From positions 1-36,045 of the forward strand of contig CALZJV010000024.1 of the NCBI GenBank assembly GCA_945787595.1: a stretch of DNA of 36,045 nt, given 5' to 3'. Below are positions 32,555 to 36,045 of the stretch, piece by piece. Each line of letters opens with the position of its first letter. Position 1 is the stretch's first letter. Below the pieces are notes generated by a model, which was not told the DNA's origin, did no database searches, and saw nothing but the letters and a program-made list of their open reading frames with translations. The position numbers and the translations under genes are program-made. This DNA is from an uncultured Desulfobacterales bacterium. Its GTDB lineage: Bacteria; Desulfobacterota; Desulfobacteria; Desulfobacterales; JAFDCJ01.

Positions 32555-32920
32555 TTATTCCCCGATAAAATCATTGGCCATCTGAATGGTTTGATCGATC
32601 TGGTCTTTATTCAATTGTTCTGCCTTGATTTTTAATTGCTGGCCGTCTTTGCGCTTAAACTCCAATACCAAAGAGGGTTTTCTCTCAATGTAAGACTTTA
32701 TTACATTAAAAAGGGCGACAACTGTACCACTGCTAAGAGCGGCGAGGATGATTGTACCTAAAGTTATGGGGTCTCCCTTGCTTCCAGATTCACCAGTTTC
32801 TTCTGGTAAAGTCGCTTTAGCCTCGGTTTCATCGTTTAAAGTTTTGGAAAGCTCACGGGTTAATACTTGAAGGTCTTCATCGGAAAGGTCTGTGGCGGCT
32901 AATTGAAGGGTCGAATCCAT
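32555..32920 (-). CDS. EACC1-like effector-associated small membrane protein
   Basis: The 121-aa protein has an acidic N-terminus with a helix (DLSDEDLQVLTRELSKTLND), a single membrane helix (about 53-73, LGTIILAALSSGTVVALFNV) and a C-terminal domain (LVLEFKRKDGQQLKIKAEQL). This matches the layout of EACC1 (effector-associated constant component 1), small proteins encoded beside caspase, trypsin-like and other effectors in bacterial conflict systems; I rely on memory of that family for the match. It is the first gene of the operon, 2 bp before the caspase gene. An AAGGAG-type site (TAAGGAGCC) lies before the ATG. Confidence 0.65.
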   Translation of the reverse strand: MDSTLQLAATDLSDEDLQVLTRELSKTLNDETEAKATLPEETGESGSKGDPITLGTIILAALSSGTVVALFNVIKSYIERKPSLVLEFKRKDGQQLKIKAEQLNKDQIDQTIQMANDFIGE

Positions 32921-33361
32921 GGTAAGGCTCCTTAGGACATGCGGTTGAATAAATGCTAAGTTTTCAAGTTTATTGAACTATTTTTTAGTCGGAGGCACCG
33001 AACTCAGAATACGAATTATTGTAGCTGGATTACAGTGAAAGAAAATTTTAAACTTGAGCACAGAAAGCAATATCAACTGTAAGCTACTGGATTTTTTCAA
33101 GAGTTTCAAGGATTTTTTATCGATTCTAATATAATTTCATTAACTTACCATCAATCCCATGGGCCAGCAACAATCAGCTGTGGGTTCCTCTGAATTCTTG
33201 TCATTGGCATCAGGTTTGGACACAATATTCTAACTTTTATTTATAGGAAATAATGTCCATTTCAAAATATCGGGTTCAATCAGACCTATTTAAGGTCAGA
33301 TCCGCTCAAAGCCACCTTTCCTGATACAGCCTCCTCTGAAAAATCAAATCCAACATTTCCC
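32921..33361. other. Divergent spacer between the caspase operon and pentapeptide gene
   Basis: About 440 bp of AT-rich DNA between two divergent units. It must hold the promoter of the EACC1-caspase operon, but I see no convincing -35/-10 pair for it. From about 33312 the stretch is repeated upstream of the second pentapeptide gene. Confidence 0.4.
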
Positions 33362-33390
33362 TTGCCTTTCTTTTCCTATCCAGCTAATTT
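33362..33390 (+). promoter_or_regulatory. Promoter candidate of the first pentapeptide-repeat gene
   Basis: TTGCCT (33362-33367), 17-bp spacer, TAATTT (33385-33390). The same arrangement with the same spacing precedes the second copy (34903-34931), and this conservation within a duplicated leader supports function weakly. Confidence 0.35.
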
Positions 33391-33426
33391 ATTTGAAAAT
33401 CTTACCTAAAATCAGGAGCAATTGCT

Positions 33427-34800
33427 ATGGCCAACCCAGAACATCTCAAAATCCTGAAACAAGGCGTTGAGGTTTGGAATAAGTGGCGTGAGGAAAATCC
33501 TGACACCAAAGTTGACCTCAGGGAAGCGGATCTGAGTGGCGGGCACTTCAGCGGTATCAACTTTTTTGCTGCTGACCTCAGTGAAGCTAAGCTCATTGGA
33601 GCAAACCTCAGCAATGCACAGCTCAGTAAGGCGCACCTGAGAGGCTCGAACCTCGCGAGAGCTAACCTCAGAGACGCTTATCTTTGTAATGCAAAACTCA
33701 GTAAAGCGGACCTAAATAACGCGAAACTAATGAACACCAGCTTTATTAATCAGTGGGACGATGAGCCAGCTACTCTTAGCGGAGCAAATCTCACATCAGC
33801 TGATTTGAGGAATGCGGATCTGACGAAGGCGAATTTAAGTGGGGCAAACTTTACCAATGCAAATCTACGGCATGCGAAACTTTCCCATGCCAGCTGCATT
33901 GATCCGTGGGAAACCAAGCCCACCGATTTTAGCGGGGCAAACCTCAGCGGTGCAGATCTCAGTGAAATGAACCTCCGCAAGGCAAACTTACGAGAAGCTG
34001 AATTGGTAAAGGCCAACTTACACGAAGCCAATCTCGAAGAGGCAGTTTTAGTAGAAGTAAATCTTGAACGAGCTGATCTTTGTAGATCCAATCTTTATAG
34101 GGCGGATTTGAGCAACGCTATCGCCAAATCAGCAAATTTTCAAGGAGCCCAGCTGGCGAAAACCGTTTTTACAAATGCAAACCTTGAAGGATCTTATTTA
34201 TATGGGAGTTCCGCATGGGAATTAGAACTGGAGGGAGCAAACCAGACCAACTTAATTATAACCGAAAAAGGAAAGCCAGTAATCAGTGTTGACAATTTGG
34301 AAGTCGCCCAGTTCATTTATTTGCTTCTTAATAATGAAAAAATCCGACATGTCATTGATACGATTACATCCAAAGTCGTATTGATTTTAGGTCGCTTCAC
34401 CAAACCGCGCAAAGCCGTACTCGATGCAATCCGAAACGAGCTTCGGCAACACGACTATGTACCCGTCCTTTTTGATTTTGACAAACCTACCAGTAGGGAT
34501 ATCCATGAGACGGTTGGTACGCTTGCACGTATGGCTCGTTTCGTAATAGCTGACATCACCAATCCAAGGAGCATTCCCCAGGAGTTAGTTTCAATTGTTG
34601 AGCAACTTCCATCATTGCCGGTTCAACCATTGCTAAAACATGGTAGCAAACCTTGGGGAATGTATGACCACATCAAAAGGTATCCTTGGGTTCTTGAAAT
34701 TCACAAGTATCGCGATCTCAAGGCCTTGCTTGGTTCTTTAAGAGAAAGGGTAATTGCTCCGGCCGAGGAAAAATGGAATGAACTAAATCAGAAAGGGTAG
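33427..34800 (+). CDS. Pentapeptide-repeat protein with C-terminal TIR/NDT-like Rossmann domain
   Basis: The 457-aa protein has a short head (1-30), then pentapeptide repeats of the A(D/N)LXX type (about 31-265) that should fold as a quadrilateral beta-helix, then a linker (VDNLEVAQFIYLLLNNEKIR) and a globular C-terminal domain (about 316-450). That domain runs VLILGRFT (318-325), FDFDKPTSRD, FVIADITNP (372-380) and PQEL with Glu386. This beta-alpha layout resembles TIR or nucleoside deoxyribosyltransferase folds, where an acidic residue at that place is catalytic. Two similar insertions (FINQWDDEP and CIDPWETKP, 51 residues apart) interrupt the helix. An AGGAGC site precedes the ATG. A paralogue follows. 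Confidence 0.85.
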   Translation: MANPEHLKILKQGVEVWNKWREENPDTKVDLREADLSGGHFSGINFFAADLSEAKLIGANLSNAQLSKAHLRGSNLARANLRDAYLCNAKLSKADLNNAKLMNTSFINQWDDEPATLSGANLTSADLRNADLTKANLSGANFTNANLRHAKLSHASCIDPWETKPTDFSGANLSGADLSEMNLRKANLREAELVKANLHEANLEEAVLVEVNLERADLCRSNLYRADLSNAIAKSANFQGAQLAKTVFTNANLEGSYLYGSSAWELELEGANQTNLIITEKGKPVISVDNLEVAQFIYLLLNNEKIRHVIDTITSKVVLILGRFTKPRKAVLDAIRNELRQHDYVPVLFDFDKPTSRDIHETVGTLARMARFVIADITNPRSIPQELVSIVEQLPSLPVQPLLKHGSKPWGMYDHIKRYPWVLEIHKYRDLKALLGSLRERVIAPAEEKWNELNQKG

Positions 34801-34902
34801 GGCCTCAATTTGAACATAATGTATCCAGTATTCGCCACTGGAACCGCCAAAATCCACCTTGCCTGAAACAGCTCCCCCAAAATCCCTAATCCAACATTTC
34901 CC

Positions 34903-34931
34903 TTGCCTTTCCCCTTATATCTGTTTTATTT
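34903..34931 (+). promoter_or_regulatory. Promoter candidate of the second pentapeptide-repeat gene
   Basis: TTGCCT (34903-34908), 17-bp spacer, TTATTT (34926-34931), parallel to the element before the first copy. Confidence 0.35.
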
Positions 34932-34966
34932 ATTTGAAAATCCCACCAGAAAAAGGAGCATTTCCC

Positions 34967-36045
34967 ATGGCCAACCCAGAACACCTCAAAATTCTGAAAC
35001 AAGGCGTCGAAGCATTGAATAAATGGCGTGAGGAGAATCCTGATATAAAACCCAATCTCATCGAAGCAGAACTCATCGAAACGAACCTCAACGGAGCGAG
35101 CCTCAACCAAGCGGAACTCAGCCTGGCGAATTTCATTGGAGCGAAGCTCATCAAAGCGAACCTCAACAATGCGGACCTCATTGGAGCGGATTTCCGTGGA
35201 GCGGACCTCAGCGGAGCGAATCTCCGCGGTGTGAATCTCAGCGAAGCAGAGCTCCGCGTAAGTAATCTTAGCGGAGCGGATCTCACCGGCGCAGACCTTT
35301 ACGGAGTGAACCTCTACCAGGCAAACCTCACCGAAGCGGATCTCACCGGCGTGAACCTCACCGGAGCGAAGATCATCGAAACGAATCTCACCGGCGCGAA
35401 CCTTACCAAAGCGAACCTTGAGAGGTCTCAATTAATCCAGACAATCCTTAGTCAAACCTACCTCACAGGCTGTAATATCTTTGGAATTTCTGCGTGGGGA
35501 TTAGAACTGGATGGAACAAATCAAACCAACTTAATTATCACTCCACGCGATGAGCCTATGATCACCGTTGATAATTTAGAAGTTGCACAGTTCGTTTATT
35601 TGCTGCTTCACAATGAAAAAATTAGGAACGTAATCGACACTATTGGCGAGAAGGGGGTCCTGATACTTGGACGATTCACTAAAGAAAGGAAAGATGTGCT
35701 TGATGCGATCCGGGACCGTCTCCGTGAACTTGGATTTGTCCCTATGATGTTCGATTTCGAGAAACCCACTCAGCGAGACTTCACAGAAACGATCAAGACG
35801 CTTGCCGGACTGAGCAGGTTTATTATTGCCGATATCACCAATCCGAAATCAAGCCCATTGGAACTGCAAGCGACAATGCCGGATTACATGATCCCGTTCG
35901 TCCCAATTATCCAAGAGGACGAGGAGCCGTTTTCAATGTTCCAGGATTTACAGCATAAATACGGTGAATGGGTTCTTGATGTGTTGAGGTATGATTCTGC
36001 TGATAGCCTGCTCAAGGTTCTGGATAAAGCAGTCGTCAAACCTGC
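34967..36045 (+). CDS. Second pentapeptide-repeat protein with TIR/NDT-like domain (partial, runs off window)
   Basis: The frame is open from ATG 34967 (AAAGGAGC site) to the window end, 359 codons without stop. It has the same head as its neighbour, a very regular pentapeptide array (about 30-165, for example ADLIGADFRGADLSGANLRG), then the shared linker (VDNLEVAQFVYLLLHNEKIR) and C-terminal domain (VLILGRFT, FDFEKPTQRD, FIIADITNP, and Glu in SPLEL). The array is shorter and lacks the two insertions of copy 1, so the two may recognise different partners while sharing an output domain. Only the last residues are missing, judging from copy 1. Confidence 0.83.
   Translation, partial: MANPEHLKILKQGVEALNKWREENPDIKPNLIEAELIETNLNGASLNQAELSLANFIGAKLIKANLNNADLIGADFRGADLSGANLRGVNLSEAELRVSNLSGADLTGADLYGVNLYQANLTEADLTGVNLTGAKIIETNLTGANLTKANLERSQLIQTILSQTYLTGCNIFGISAWGLELDGTNQTNLIITPRDEPMITVDNLEVAQFVYLLLHNEKIRNVIDTIGEKGVLILGRFTKERKDVLDAIRDRLRELGFVPMMFDFEKPTQRDFTETIKTLAGLSRFIIADITNPKSSPLELQATMPDYMIPFVPIIQEDEEPFSMFQDLQHKYGEWVLDVLRYDSADSLLKVLDKAVVKP

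Larger units (their letters stand above)
33312..36045 (+). repeat. Tandem duplication of the pentapeptide-repeat gene and its leader
   Basis: Unit 1 starts near 33312 and unit 2 near 34854. Both share the leader words CCAACATTTCCCTTGCC and TTATTTGAAAAT, a ribosome site and the N-terminus MANPEHLKILKQGVE. The C-terminal halves are closely similar at protein level. The repeat arrays have diverged and copy 2 lacks the two insertions. Unit 2 runs off the window. Confidence 0.8.

Noticed and set aside
33402..34091. Minus-strand frames opposite the first pentapeptide gene
   Set aside because: Same antisense effect of the repeat; the + strand frame has a good start, domain content and a paralogue.
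34886..35431. Long minus-strand frame rich in VRxxEIRS-type repeats opposite the second pentapeptide gene
   Set aside because: It is the antisense image of a pentapeptide array, whose period keeps the opposite frame open; no ribosome site.
1..36045. CRISPR arrays, insertion sequences, rRNA genes
   Set aside because: No regularly spaced direct repeats, transposase genes with terminal inverted repeats, or rRNA-like sequence were seen.

Overview
The window reads as a chromosome segment of a motile, probably sulfate-reducing-type member of the Desulfobacterota (Deltaproteobacteria). The grounds are the gene order flgF-flgG-flgA-flgH-flgI-flgJ-flgN followed directly by a cheA-cheR-cheD-cheY-cheX-cheB block and flgK-flgL, a short FlgJ with no muramidase domain, and FliA-like promoter spacing. 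This is an inference from protein style and gene order; no 16S or other marker gene lies in the window.

Region 1 (1-15320, all + strand) is a flagellar and chemotaxis supercluster. It holds the distal rod (FlgF, FlgG), the P- and L-ring machinery (FlgA chaperone, FlgH lipoprotein, FlgI), the rod chaperone FlgJ and the hook-junction chaperone FlgN. These are followed by CheA kinase, CheR methyltransferase, CheD deamidase, an HDOD protein, CheY, a CheX-type phosphatase, CheB methylesterase and the hook-filament junction proteins FlgK and FlgL. Two small ORFs (64 and 46 aa) sit coupled inside the chemotaxis part.

Region 2 (15330-24818) holds accessory motility and signalling genes: a secreted triple-repeat protein, a Cys-rich small protein, a MerR/Xis-type HTH + Cys cluster + PAS-like regulator in front of CheW, a GGDEF diguanylate cyclase with an I-site, a second HDOD protein with a small partner, a PilZ (YcgR-like) protein, a receiver-only regulator and an NtrC-type regulator. 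A metallo-beta-lactamase-fold gene here is broken by an internal deletion. The 16055-16871 spacer carries a candidate small RNA on the minus strand with anti-Shine-Dalgarno CCUCC motifs.

Region 3 (25002-29640) holds rmlC-rmlD, an ADP-ribosylglycohydrolase, a small charged protein, about 1.3 kb of mostly non-coding or decayed DNA, and a ComEA-like secreted helix-hairpin-helix protein preceded by a possible structured RNA leader.

Region 4 (29873-36045, open at the right) looks like one end of an integrated island. A 3' fragment of a tRNA-Met(CAU) gene with its terminator marks the boundary. To its right lie an EACC1-like small membrane protein and a caspase-like protease, and downstream of them the remains of a once-continuous gene with a proline-rich linker, membrane segment, duplicated coiled coil and FGE-sulfatase (SUMF1) domain. 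On the opposite strand are two tandem pentapeptide-repeat proteins with a C-terminal Rossmann-like domain resembling TIR or nucleoside deoxyribosyltransferase folds. The set resembles bacterial effector/conflict (immunity) systems. The caspase-FGE gene carries at least three disabling changes, so in this strain it may be decaying.
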